From Muricea muricata (lineage: Eukaryota; Cnidaria; Anthozoa; Malacalcyonacea; Plexauridae): 64,000 nucleotides of DNA. The stretch spans positions 5,195,330 through 5,259,329 of the forward strand of contig OY979728.1 in the NCBI GenBank assembly GCA_963855995.1, given 5' to 3'. The notes under the pieces were generated by a model that had not been told where the DNA came from, did no database searches, and saw nothing but the letters and a program-made list of their open reading frames with translations. Both the position numbers and the translations under genes were made by a program. Position 1 is the stretch's first letter. Each line of letters begins with the position of its first letter. This document shows positions 33,661 to 44,785 of the stretch, piece after piece.

Positions 33661-36010
33661 ATTTTTGCCAACAAAGGATTTGCGTGATTTATTAATTTAA
33701 ACATTTTGTTTTTAAACATTTCAAATGTAGTTATCTTTCCTAACATGTATCGGCCCCAAACTTCGCTACAGTAAAGTAGTATTGGAATTACCATGCTTGA
33801 AAATAATTTAACAGTAAATTAATTGGTACATGATCAAAATTAGAGAATTTTGCAAACAGACAATGATAAGCACGTAAAGCTTTGTTATACAGGGCTTTTA
33901 GTGCCTTCTTGAAAGTTCCAGAAGAGTTGATTATTATGTTAAGACAACAATATTCATTCACGTGTTCTAAAACATTGCTGTCAAAAACCCAGTTTGTAGT
34001 AGCGTATGTGCGTCTCTGGGCTGGTGTCCCTATTAATAAAATTTTGGATTTTTTCTTGTTGATATCAAGTTTCCAACGATTGGTATACCTTTCAAGTTTC
34101 GTTAAACAGGATTGTAAACCCTTCTGGGATTCCAACAAAAGCACCAAACATCAGCATAAAGTAAACAGTTCAAATTTGTGTTACCCAATCTTACTGGGTC
34201 ACATGAGTCATCAAATAAGTTAGGTACATCGTTTATAAAAATGTTACACAGGGTAGGGCTAAGATTGCAACCCTGCTTCACACGAGTTGAAAAATGGTGT
34301 TGTTCCATCTTCTAGTTTGACAGAATACCTAACAGATGAATACATGCCCAAAATACATTTTAAGAATGATTTGCTACAACCGGATAGTAGCAGCTTGTAA
34401 AAAAGTCCTTCTCTCCATACGCTATCATAGGCCTTCTTAAAGTCGATGAAACAAGTAAAAATAGGTTTTCGCTTCAGCTTGTAACAGTCGATTATACTTT
34501 TTAATACTAGCAAATGGTCAGCTGTCCGATGTTTTCTGCGGAAGCCTATTTGGCATCTATTTATAATCTTATTTTCTTCCAGAAAATCATTTAAGCATGC
34601 ATTCATTATTAGAGTGAAAAGCTTTCCTAAACAACTGCTGAGACAAATCCCTCTATAATTATTCGGGTCACTAGCGTCACCTGATTTGTATATCGGTACA
34701 ATAAAACTTTCGGTCAATGAAAAGGGGAATTTTCCCTGGCTTAAAATAGTATTGAATAGACTTGTAAAATAAGAGGGTAACGTTTTGACAGCTAGTTCAA
34801 TAATTTCATTTGATAGGGAGTCGTTGTAGCTTTTTTGTTCTTTAGTTTTTTTGATTGTGTAGAGATCTCTTGAGGTGTAGTTGACCTATCAAGTGTATCG
34901 TTCTTTGGAATTGCCCATCGATCATAATCGTTGATAATTTGAGCTTCATGGCTATCTTTATCTGTTTTGAGGTGTATTCCGTTTAAATTTTCAAAGTAGT
35001 TAAACCATTCAGAAGCTTGTATTTCATTTGTTTTTGCCGATGATTGGTGTAATCTTATTGAGTTCACTAATTTCCAAAACTCCTTGGGGTTTTTATCAGA
35101 TAGGTTTCCAATTCTGTCTAACATTGCATTTTCAAATTGTCTTTTTAGTTTTCTCGTTAGTTTTTTGTATTCCTTCTTTTTGGAAAAAAAGTATGACGTA
35201 TAAAGGGGTCTGTCGGGTACTGTACCAGCAAACTAGCCCAAAACCGCACATTTCTTTTTAATGCATAGCAACTTTCATTATACCACTTTTTCCTTGACGT
35301 TTTTATTTGCATGTTTTCTTTGTTTTTTTTGTGAGTAGAATATTCTTGCTTGTATCTCGCAAGATTTGTGAAAAATCACTAACTAGTTTGTTGATGTCAA
35401 CTGAACTATTGGTTGTCTTATCTGGAAAAAACAATGAGTCCAATTTATGTTTAACTTCCTCTGATAACATAACATTTTGCAACTTTTCTTTTTTATTTTC
35501 ATTCCAAATCATATAGCCAGGGTGATTTGAAAGTCTCATAATATCTTTTACTTCTTGGGGAGTTTCAATTCTCATTACAACAGATAAACAGGAATGGTGA
35601 GTTAATTCTGTAGGGTTATGTACCGAAAAACTTTGTACAAATGGAAACAGATCTTGTGAGACAATGACATAATCCACAACACTTGCCCCATTGTATGTAT
35701 TACATGTAAATTGGCCAATCAATTTTTCTAATTTTCACCACACAAATTCCTCATTACTCTCTCTGTCTAGAAATTTTATTCCTTTTTTGAGAGATGATTT
35801 AACAAGAATAGTTATTCCCCCTGAATTTCGTCTTGCATTTTGGGCTTTTTCTTTACGGTGTTTAGAGTATGAATAGTAACCATCAATATTAATTTTCTGA
35901 TTACCTTAAGGTAGCCATGTTTCTACTAGGGAAATTAGGTCAAAATCTTTAATTTTTGATATAAAATCTGGATTATTAAGATGTCTACCATAAATTGGCC
36001 TACAATATCG

Positions 36011-37628
36011 ATGCCTTGGATCTGACACAACTTCTCTCACGGCAACATCTGAAGTAAATCCTCAATCCATAAAATGTAATTCAATCTCAATGTCACAGTG
36101 AGGATTATCCTAAATGAAGAAATTTTTTATCCATTATTTTCCAAATTTTGGGTTTGCCCTAATCTCCATAGTAAAATGTAAATTATAGAAAATATTTGAA
36201 CCTATCCCTTTATAAAATGTTACACTCTATTATAAATAGGAGTAAAAGGTGTGTACATTACCCTGTACTGAAGCTGCTGGTTTGCATGTATCAACATGTT
36301 CTATAGTTTCTGTCAATTGTTTCAGTTGGACTTCTATGTTATTACTAACAACAGGTGGGTCAGGAATAATTTGAACTTGTACATCTCGGTCTTGTGGTTG
36401 TGGCTGGGTTGGTAATTTCTGGTGGTTTATGGTAAGTTGACTTGGTTGGTTAGCTGAGTAATAATTTCTTTGTCGAGGTGATGATGGAGAAAGAGCTTTT
36501 CGCATTTCGGTTTTGATGTTTCGTGTTTTCGTGTTTTATGAACTTATGCATGTTTTCATAGTGACGTCGCCCGAGTAACTCATAAAATCCAGACTTACCT
36601 AGTATTTTGCTCAGTCATACACGACGTTTTATGGCCTGACGACTTACGCTTTATAATTGATTAAATCTTATATAAGCCAGGATTATTTGCGAAAGTTTTA
36701 TATCTTGTTGCCCTTCATTGCATCAGACATTATAACCTTCGTGTCATCTTACAGTGAATTATAATACATGCATTGCCCAGTTTGTGGTTGTAACAGTGAC
36801 AGCAAAATGACAAATGAAGCGTGTTTTTTCGATTTCCAAGTTTGCAAATATAATCACCAAATCAGCAATACAGAAAAAAGGCATGGGCTGAATTCTGCAA
36901 GCGCAATTTAATTTAATCGTTCGTCAAACAATAGAATGTTCTCACTTCATTACACCGCAAACGCGTTCGAGCCAGGGCTTTCCGTCGCTTATACTTTCCT
37001 TTTTTCCCCTACTTCTAGCTCATATCCGTACGCTAACACTTCTGCTTGATTCTCGCGTAAGTATGTTCCATATTAATTTTTAATGGGAATAATTCCTTAC
37101 AAAACGTTCGTAATCTCGACAGACACCGTAGAAAATACATTGCGTGTTTTTATTCTACCGTTAAATGAACGGGTAATGTGACACGAAGATAATTTTTCGA
37201 AAACACGCGCCAAGATAATATAATGTAATAAATTTGTCACAATTTACAAATGATACACAAGCAGGTAGACTATGTACATATTAACAAATACCCAATATTA
37301 ACATCACCAAACAGGTTACAAAACAGTCTCCTTGTGTTTTTTTTGGCCGCCAAGAAACTAATTAGCAGTCAAATAACATGCATATATTATATAAACGCCG
37401 AAACGAAAAAGTTCGTTGAGGTTTTATTATTATATTCATTATCAGGAAAGGCAACATTTTTAATCTAATCAATAAAATTTTTACTGCTAAGGGAGCCTTT
37501 TTCCTAAGGTTCCCAATTGAAGTTCTTCGCGCGTATGCGAGCGATCAAAGCTATAATGATGCATAGATCTATATTTACTTAGATAGGATATTGGACTGTA
37601 TTTATTATGCCGAAAATCAGGGGGGGAT
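36011..37628. other. intergenic with one minus-strand orphan ORF
   Basis: Apart from the ORF at 36230-36505 I see no gene. The 36011-36120 part still reads on the minus strand as a protein-like stretch (NPHCDIEIELHFMD, VREVVSDPRHRYC) that may be a further LINE remnant. Confidence 0.35.
36230..36505 (-). CDS. orphan ORF, possible first exon, unknown function
   Basis: 91 codons, MRKALSPSSPRQRN at the start, then Gln- and Pro-rich sequence (KLPTQPQPQDRDVQVQIIPD) and a short polar helix-like part (NNIEVQLKQLTETIEHVDT). A donor-like CAGG|GTAATG falls at about codon 81, so it might be a first exon. No downstream exon was identified because LINE sequence follows. I do not recognise it. Confidence 0.25.
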   Translation of the reverse strand: MRKALSPSSPRQRNYYSANQPSQLTINHQKLPTQPQPQDRDVQVQIIPDPPVVSNNIEVQLKQLTETIEHVDTCKPAASVQGNVHTFYSYL

Positions 37629-38048
37629 ATGTTTCGGGGGTTACAAAGAATATTCAGGAAGGGGGATAAGTGGCACTCCTCTGCACATGCACCTATACCA
37701 GAACATCCGTCCATGGGGGTGATTTTTGAGAAAAATATGTATTCTTCCCCGCATAGTGTAGCTACCTATGGTAAATATGTGATAAAAACTGTAAAACATA
37801 CTACCAGCCTCGTCCCAGGCGATGTGATGTTGTTAGGCAGATACACACGCGGGGAGATAGTGAGAAAATTATCGGGGAATCGCCTGGCAGAAACTGTATT
37901 CAAGATGGCGAATTTACAAATATGTAAATATGGCCTTCACGAAGATATTCGCTCAGTGCCTGCCACGGTGATTACTGATTTAGAAAGACCAGTCCTCAAG
38001 CCCTTTAGAAATGAGGACAGGATGTTTTTAACGATGGTTTTGTTGTAA
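37629..38048 (+). CDS. orphan ORF, 139 aa, unknown
   Basis: An uninterrupted frame, MFRGLQRIFRKG at the start, then SLVPGDVMLLGRYTRGEIV, KMANLQICKYG and KPFRNEDRMF. The central part has a mix of hydrophobic and charged residues compatible with a folded domain. No signal peptide, transmembrane segment or family match was seen. It may be an exon, a transposon fragment or chance. Confidence 0.3.
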   Translation: MFRGLQRIFRKGDKWHSSAHAPIPEHPSMGVIFEKNMYSSPHSVATYGKYVIKTVKHTTSLVPGDVMLLGRYTRGEIVRKLSGNRLAETVFKMANLQICKYGLHEDIRSVPATVITDLERPVLKPFRNEDRMFLTMVLL

Positions 38049-38437
38049 AAGGGGTTTTTTGAACACAATGATTTCGGCGCATCGTCCCTCGATCCTCATC
38101 CCCAGAGCTGCTATACTAAAGTCAATTAAATATCTTCGAAAATTGAAAACCCTCCAATATTTTCACTATTCATCGCCCAAATTATCGGAAATGACCGAGG
38201 AAAATAGGAACAGTAGCATATTTATATGCCATGCCATGTTACCCATGTATTCAATACGGAAATATAATACGGCTACACGGAAATATAATGTTTACAAACC
38301 TATTTAAATACTTGTAAGAAGTATTGTCATGAATTTGCCTTCTATAGTTATTGGTTTCAAAGCACCCTTGATATTTTCGATTTCTAACAAAAATTAGATT
38401 ATCTCCTGGCAAGTAATTTGGAGGACGGCTATTTACC

Positions 38438-38541
38438 GAGTTAGGATTCGAGTTGGGATTCGAGTTAGGATTCGAGTTAGGATTCGAGTTGGGATTCGAG
38501 TTAGGATTCGAGTTGGGATTCGAGTTAGGATTCGATGACAT
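38438..38541 (-). repeat. 12-bp minisatellite encoding Asn-Pro-Asn-Ser
   Basis: About eight copies of GGATTCGAGTTA/G on the plus strand. On the minus strand, right after an ATG (38541), this gives MSS followed by (NPNS)n, and the frame stays open to 38251 (RPPNYLPGDNLIFVRN and on). The repeat itself is certain. Whether the 96-codon frame is expressed is not. A short inverse unit, CCTAACTCGAATCCTAACTC, lies near 38796. Confidence 0.6.
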
Positions 38542-38918
38542 TTTATAAAATATGCCGGTATATCGAAGTAAATACTGTGTTTTTGTATCGAGAATAACCT
38601 CTAAAGTAATTCCTAATGGTCAGATGAAAAAAAACGTAAAGGCTGTGATTGGAACGTGTTAGGTTGCAAAGCTGTAATCTTTCACTCACACGCATTCAGG
38701 AAAACCATGGTGGTGAGTTGTGACACTAATGTGATATCGATGAACGTGACGTAGATGGTGAGTTCTTACACGGTGCATAAGCCCGGAAGCCCATCCTAAC
38801 TCGAATCCTAACTCGGGTAACTAACTAACTCAGTAATTTGAAATTCCACTACTCACGTTGCGCTCCAGAATTTATTTATTTCTGCCAGGCGCTTTGTAAT
38901 GCATGTATGCATATCAGA

Positions 38919-39236
38919 TTACTCAAAGAGCTGGTGACAAGGCTGAGATACTGCATTAATTTTGTTGTCGAGGGACTGCTTAATGTGAGATAAAGAAATG
39001 CAAAACATTGTCAGACGCACTTGTTCGAATTCAGTGATTTGGCTCATTCTATTTACAGATGTTACTAAATACCCATCAATTGTGCTACGTTTGCTCTCTA
39101 CAATAGTCAACGTTGAATCATTGAGGCAACGTAAAGGCAACTGGGTCTGACTGGGGGGGGGGCACCATGGTCGTTGACAAGTGCCCCACGGCAAAAGGGG
39201 TCCATTTTTAATGCCACAAGAGATTATTATATACAT
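38919..39236 (-). CDS. orphan ORF or exon, unknown
   Basis: The part ESKRSTIDGYLVTS, NRMSQITEFEQVRL, SLSHIKQSLDNKINAV to the stop at 38919 looks protein-like and is preceded by an acceptor-like GACTATTGTAG that would admit it in phase 1. That phase matches the open donor of the PAN-domain gene at 57743, but the intron would be 18.6 kb, so the link is speculation. No domain recognised. Confidence 0.25.
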   Translation of the reverse strand: MYIIISCGIKNGPLLPWGTCQRPWCPPPSQTQLPLRCLNDSTLTIVESKRSTIDGYLVTSVNRMSQITEFEQVRLTMFCISLSHIKQSLDNKINAVSQPCHQLFE

Positions 39237-40713
39237 AATCTTAATTGTGAAACCCTAAATTTATTGGATAATTGCTGACGTTGGGGGCCTTTGGGCCCTC
39301 AATGGCTTGTGGCTCGTCACTAAAATTGGGGGCTTTTATGTCTTTATAGCTAATCTGGTGGACCTTCAATTCATAGCTTTGTCACCGCCATGATACTATG
39401 AAAACTTTTTTATTGTAAGTTGCTATTTCCATCAAGTTCCTTTAAATTAACCCCTTCAGACTTCAGTCATGGAGTTGTCCCCTTGACGAGTGGAACATGT
39501 GACGTTAGACAGAGTAAAATACACAAGTGTTGCCGACATGTCTGAAAGGTTTAAGAAGAGCCATGGGAAGATAGGCTTCACCGGCCAGCCTAAGTAGTGG
39601 CATTCAATCACAGACTCTCCGAGTTTTTCCTTTCATGGAAGAAAACGTCTTGGTTTTGACCAAGAGTAAATTTGACATCACTGAAGAGACTAAATGAAGT
39701 CTTTTAACAGAGCTATAATTAATCATATAACATATGTTAATTAGTCATGATAGCAATCTGAAACATTCTGGGGTACTTCGGGCTCACAGGCGCATCGAAC
39801 CAAATTGTTAATGATATTATATGAATATATCGTCAATGAATTCGTGAAATGAAATGCCTTGACAAAAGAAAAATAAATTAGCATCATCATATCAATGAAG
39901 CTGGGCAACCATGGATGGACGTGTTATCGACGTCCGTTTGCCAATGTCGAACCAACGCTTGCAAAACAACACCAGAAAAACGGTGACATCACTCGATGTA
40001 CCGACGTATACAACGCGCCATGTACCCGCGGGGAGGTAAGTAATTTTTACTAACGGTGACTGTTCATTTTTTCACCCCGAGCAATATGATGCCACGAACA
40101 GGATCAGATTCGTGGAAAAAAACGGGAGAGGCCTTTATTTATTGTAGGGCCGGGAAATTATCAGGGCTAGTTATTGCTGCCAGCGCCCTGCAATATATAT
40201 GAAAATCATGGAGCTTGTCCAGCTATAATATAAAAGTTGGTTCGCTAGTCTTGAATAAGCCGGCTGCAATCATTTTTGTGTCTATGTTACCATGTCAGCA
40301 CTGATCTGAAGACACTAGATAGTGACCACCACTGATCTCTAGTGCTGTTATTGACGTAGTGGAAGAGGTTCGTATCTCACCAGATATACAAAAACTGTCC
40401 GATATTTCTTTTTCAAAAATGCCACTCCTTCCCCTTCAATTTTGCCTGTGGATGACCAATGTGATCACTCCAGTTTGGCCATGGAATCAAGAATTTTGAA
40501 CATTCTGGAAACGATTCGAAAAGTTGTATCAATCTATGCCCTGACGGTTAAATAGAAAAAGGTATTTGCTTGATAATTTACCCAGTTTGTACACGTCGCA
40601 AGGTAATTTGCAGAAATTTTGAACGACTTTAGAATCTCATCTCATTAGAAATATTCTTGCTTCAAAATTGGATTGGATGCAAAAGAATACTTTATCCAGT
40701 TATAGTATTTAGA
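39237..40713. other. intergenic, no gene seen
   Basis: Only short frames. No repeats or transposon ends recognised. Confidence 0.4.
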
Positions 40714-41089
40714 CAAAGAGTAGAGACTACAAAGAGGGGCCACTTCATTCAAAAAAGCGTAAGGTGCTGTCGTCATGATACGTCATGGGCGCCATGTTCC
40801 TAGCCAGTGCCCTGAACAGAAGCATTTCCCCCCGGTATTAGTAGCCATTTTTAATATATCCGAGGGGAACGAGCATGCAATATTTGTCATGGGCGCCATG
40901 TTCCTAGCCAGTACCCTAAACAGAAGAATTCACTCCCCCGGAAATATTAAAAATGGCTACTAATACCGGGGGGGGAAATGCTTCTGTTTAGGGCACTGGC
41001 TAGGAACATGGCGCCCATGACGTATCATGAGGACAGCACCTTACGCTTTTTTGAATGAAGTGGCTCCTCTTTGTAGTATCTACTCTTTG
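40714..41089. mobile_element. 376-bp foldback MITE, 7-bp duplication
   Basis: Arms of about 145 bp start CAAAGAGTAGAGACTACAAA and end with the complement. ATTTAGA flanks both sides (40707-40713 and 41090-41096). The interior repeats a segment of the arm (GGGCGCCATGTTCCTAGCCA at about 40788 and 40887), so part of the arm was copied internally. Confidence 0.8.
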
Positions 41090-41511
41090 ATTTAGATCAG
41101 TGGATGAGCGTCGACTTTACTCAGTTGACATAGAAATTATTGCAACAAGGCAACCAGCTTTTATGATGTCTTCAATGTTATCTAATATATTGACACTTTA
41201 ATACATAGATAGCAGAAAACAGTTTTTTATTAGACTTACCTAATCTAAACACAAAAACTGAGGATTTTACAAAATTGACTAACCATTCTTCAAGTTATTT
41301 AAAGTTTGACACGGTCAGTGCACTCAGGGTTTTTATTGTGTTCTATGCTTTGCAATTATTATCGCTCCACTTGTCGATTGAAACCAAATTTATACTTTAG
41401 GCGATATCTGACTTTCAGTTTCCGTCTGCATCGGCGATTGTGGAATGTAAAACGGGTCATCATATGAAGAAGCGTTCATGTTCGTTTCAAACAGTATATG
41501 CAACTAGCTAA

Positions 41512-41806
41512 AGCCCGTTTTCCACTTCAACCGTATCCAGGGTCGCCAGATCACTGCATTTTTGAGGCCAAATCGTCATTAGTGTAGTCAAGTAAACAAA
41601 GAAAACAAAAGGCAAGTACAAACAAAAACAAAGAGCATTGTTGAAGATTTGGCCTCAAAAATGCAGTGATCTGGCAACCCTGACCGTATCGTAGCGAAAC
41701 GTAGCTTATCCTTTTGTGTCCATACCAATTTGTTCTGCCCGAGTGTTCACAAAACAATGAAATACACTACGTCTCGTTACGATACGGTTGAAGTGGAAAA
41801 CAGACT
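41512..41806. mobile_element. Harbinger-type MITE (outer, interrupted)
   Basis: Ends AGCCCGTTTTCCACTTCAAC and complement, with TAA on both flanks (41509-41511 and 41807-41809). Interrupted by a hAT-type MITE at 41538-41682. Without the inner insert the element is 142 bp. Confidence 0.75.
41538..41682. mobile_element. 145-bp hAT-type MITE nested in outer MITE
   Basis: TIRs CAGGGTCGCCAGATCACTGC and GCAGTGATCTGGCAACCCTG, with 8-bp duplications ACCGTATC at 41530-41537 and 41683-41690. The duplicated bases belong to the outer element's own TIR, which fixes the order of insertion. Confidence 0.85.
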
Positions 41807-41843
41807 TAAGCCAAACACTGACGAAAATGACTCGAGAAATATG

Positions 41844-42099
41844 CAGGGTTGGTAGAATCATGAATAATTAGGCCAAAATTTTAACACTGCTCTTTGATTT
41901 TCTTTGTATTACCATTAAGCTTTTATTGTTCTCTTGAGGAACTAAATGATGACTTGTCCAAATTATTCATGATACTACTAAGCAGGGTTGGTAGATTGCC
42001 TGCATAAATAAGCCAAATTTTTAACCTTTTCTTCTCTTTGTTATTTTGAGGGTACTAATGACGGTTTGGCTTATTTATTCATAAAATCTACCAACCCTG
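41844..42099. mobile_element. CAGGGTTGGTAG-family MITEs, two adjacent
   Basis: The better copy is 41983-42099: ends CAGGGTTGGTAGATT and AATCTACCAACCCTG-like, with imperfect 8-bp flanks CTACTAAG and CTACTGAC. A more diverged relative starts with CAGGGTTGGTAGAATCATGA at 41844. A truncated end of the family lies at 20485-20525. Confidence 0.65.
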
Positions 42100-42407
42100 C
42101 TACTGACCCTAGAAATATGGGTGCCTCCTGCATTGTATTCATTGATATGAATTAATACTGGATAGCGGATCTATTATTGGGTTCTGAAGCCGAAAGTACG
42201 TCGCATTTTTGGACTTGCGGCCATACTAGATGGCCCCACTTGATCATCAAATTCTATAGATTTCTACTACAAGATGTACAGCTTTCGTTTTGAAACAAAG
42301 GTTTCGCGTTTCACAAAACCTTTCTGGAAATCAGTTTTCTAACAGAAACTACATCGACTCCTTGAGTGACGTGTTCCTGGCTTCAATTTTATTTGGGTTT
42401 TGTATTA

Positions 42408-42484
42408 AGCTGGGGTTACACGTGCGATTTTTTTCGCGCGCCGGCAACGCAACGGGTCAAATTTCATCGCATTGCCGGCGCGAG
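42408..42484 (+). repeat. left TIR of Harbinger element
   Basis: Starts AGCTGGGGTTACACGTGCGA. Matches the complement of 46967-47043 at 73 of 77 positions. Confidence 0.9.
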
Positions 42485-42576
42485 TAAAGTGGTAACACGT
42501 GCAAAATAATTAGTTGCGCGGCAATGTTAATGAGACTAGTCCTAGCCCTCCTTCGCGCGGTGTCGAAATCTCCAAC

Positions 42577-43845
42577 ATGGCGTCTTCCGAAGAGGACATA
42601 ATGTTGGTTGTTGCAATGCTTTTGCTGGAAGAGGAAGAGGAGAATCAAAGCAAAAGAAAAAGAAAACAATGTTGGGTACGATCGTTGATGTTGGACTGGA
42701 AACTTTGTCATGCGCACGAAACATCTTCCGTGCGCACCTCAAATTCCACGCGCACGAATGAGGTGCGCATATTTTTGTTCAGGAACTGTTGCGTGCGCAT
42801 GTAAAACAAACAAAAATAAAGTTGTATTTGAGTGGATTTCAAGTGTTGTGGAACATCATGACTTAGGTGCGAAACAGAAAATGTGTAGGTGCGCATTTTT
42901 TTTAAACGAGTGTCCATCCGTGCGCATTTTGCAAACTTTCCAGTCTGGCTACATGCGAATGGACTTCGAACATTTTAGCAAAATTGTTGACCTTCTTTCA
43001 GAAAGACTTCACAAAATTCAGGCTCCCATTATCATGATTATAAAGGTATTTCCTAGAATACACAGATTGTGTCATGGGGTTAAATTTTAATATAAATAAA
43101 CTTATGTAAATTTTTCTTTTTAAAATATACTTTATTCTTGATATTTCAATTTAGGCAATGATAGCATCATCTTGATGGGTGTTGTTGGGCCAGAGTACGA
43201 ATTTATGTTTGCAGATGTGGGTATGAATGGAAGAATGTCAGACAGTGGTAACTGGGCCAGAAATCAGTTCCGTACAGCTCTTGAAGATGTTGAAAACCCT
43301 CTATCAATACCAAAGCCTAGACCATTACCTGGAAGGAAGACTGCCATACCATATGTGTGTGTTGGTGATGATGCTTTCCCGTTGACGTCATACATGATGA
43401 AACTTTATCCCAACCCGGGGTTGACTGAGGAAAAAAGAATATTTAATTACCGCCTTTCTAGATGTTGAAGGATATCAGAAAACGCTTTCGGTATTCTTGC
43501 AAACCGATGGCGTGTGTTGAGATCACATATTATGGTTTCACCAGAGAAAGCAACAGTGATTGCACTGGGTGCAATTACATTACACAATTCTTTGAGAAGT
43601 AACTCAAATATTGGCAAGATGTATATTCCACCTGGATTAGCTGACCAGTTTGATCCTGTTACTGGTGAATTTACTCTGGAATCTGGCGTAAGAGTGATGG
43701 TGCATTACCATGGGAAGATTTTGGGCAGCTAGGGTCATCTAATGCAACTTTTCAAGCCAAAGAGATACGGAAAGAGTACACTGAATACTTTGCAATGGAG
43801 GGGGCTGTTTCATGGCAATGGATAAGAGCCCATATTGATAATTAA
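42577..43845 (+). pseudogene. HARBI1-like PIF/Harbinger nuclease, broken
   Basis: ATG at 42577 opens MASSEEDIMLVVAML, an acidic run and the KRKRK stretch usual at the start of this family. An insertion replaces the next part. RMDFEHFSKIVDLLSERL returns at about 42955. A plausible intron (43049-43154) leads to NDSIILMGVVGPEYEFMFAD, GMNGRMSDSGNW and PYVCVGDDAFPL. The helix-rich middle and first catalytic Asp are missing. The second Asp (in FADVG) and the Glu (in RISENAFGILANRWR) remain. The frame has an in-frame TGA at 43466-43468, where relatives usually carry Arg, consistent with CGA to TGA decay. A frameshift near 43695-43705 then displaces the tail (PWEDFGQLG, YFAMEGAVSWQW), which ends at 43845. 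It cannot encode an active enzyme. Confidence 0.85.
42694..42945. mobile_element. 252-bp inverted-repeat insertion with GTGCGCA repeats
   Basis: GACTGGAAACTTTG at 42694 pairs with CAAACTTTCCAGTC ending 42945. GTGCGCA or its complement occurs at least six times inside. It sits in the nuclease gene between the KRKRK region and the RMDFEHF motif. Repeated subterminal motifs are typical transposase-binding sites (inference). No target duplication could be fixed. Confidence 0.65.
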
Positions 43846-43871
43846 GATTAAGTACAGTGGCGGATGTAGCG

Positions 43872-44040
43872 TAAGTCAAAATAAATTACCACAGCTCATT
43901 CTAGGATATATTTACATTTTAAAATACCTTCAAAGCAACTTCATTGGTTAGATTTTATTCTTTTGAAATTCATAACCTATGACATTGTTATAAAGTTATT
44001 TTGAATTTAAAATTGAGCTGCTACAATTTATTTTGACTTA
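43872..44040. mobile_element. 169-bp MITE inside Harbinger element
   Basis: TAAGTCAAAATAAATTACCA at the left pairs imperfectly with the right-hand TACAATTTATTTTGACTTA, and GAGCTG/CAGCTC blocks continue the pairing. Lies just after the nuclease stop. Confidence 0.6.
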
Positions 44041-44785
44041 CCCTAGAAGTGATTAGGTAATTCAACATGAAATACTACTGATGCTCTATTAAGATCTATG
44101 GACAGCTTAACTTATTTATTAAGTACTGTAATAAGAAAATATAATGTTATTAGTAAATATATTTGTTGTCGAATAATCAATTTATTGAAAATAATTCAAA
44201 ACTTTTGATTGGTTAAGGGCGGTGGATGAAATTGTCATATTCGTTCGGATGATATGACATGGATAGATGAACCCACCTTAAAAATTACTAGTCAAAAAAC
44301 ATTTCTGCACCATCAGAGTTTGATTTTCAGATTGCTTTTTGGGGGCAGAAATTTTTAGGGGAATTACCCAATAATTTTGAGGGTGGGGTCATCACTGATG
44401 GAGTTGCTTTTTCAGAGAGGTGGGCTAGTTTCCAACCTTTTTTTTAGGGTGCAAGCAATTCTTGGGGGTTACAATTTTTGTTTATTTTTTTGGGGGAAGG
44501 GTAGTCCAGAAAATCAGAGCCAGAAAATCTGTCGATGTGCACCCTTCCCCAAAGTGAAATCTATGTGACCCAGAGATTTGCTTCATCATTTTATTGCTAA
44601 ATAAATGAAATATTTATAAATAGAAAAGTAATAAAAGATTTAAATATTTTCAGATATATTATAAACATGCAAAGTTTTAGGCAGTCCTGTTCTAGCCTGA
44701 TTGTTTTGATATCAATACATTGATAAATAGATAGGTAATTACTCTAAGAACCCAAATATTTACATTTATAAAACATGCCAAGTAC

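Larger units (their letters stand above)
31650..36010 (-). pseudogene. decayed LINE (endonuclease-reverse transcriptase), two nested insertions
   Basis: Reading down from 36010: endonuclease strand SLVETWL, then after an internal gap DYVIVSQDLFPF. Next come linker and reverse transcriptase: VPIYKSGDASDPNNYRGI, CFIDFKKAYDSVW, SPTLCNIFINDVPN and LLYAD. The frame breaks exactly within the YADD catalytic box (34150-34175, one base missing). The thumb region and PILLYCSEVWG follow to about 33660. The frame resumes at KFHLKFCKRILGV below 32990, and the C-terminus has KHRQAVTKLRISAHKL, ETGRYKNIPYNDRICKYC at about 31860-32030. Stops and frameshifts occur throughout, so it is dead. A solo LTR (32035-32523) and an unclassified insertion (about 32990-33660) split it. 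Clade not assigned. Confidence 0.85.

Noticed and set aside
38438-38541. Relationship to parasite surface-antigen NPN-type repeats
   Set aside because: Short Asn-Pro repeats arise easily from a 12-bp minisatellite, and the rest of the frame has no similarity.
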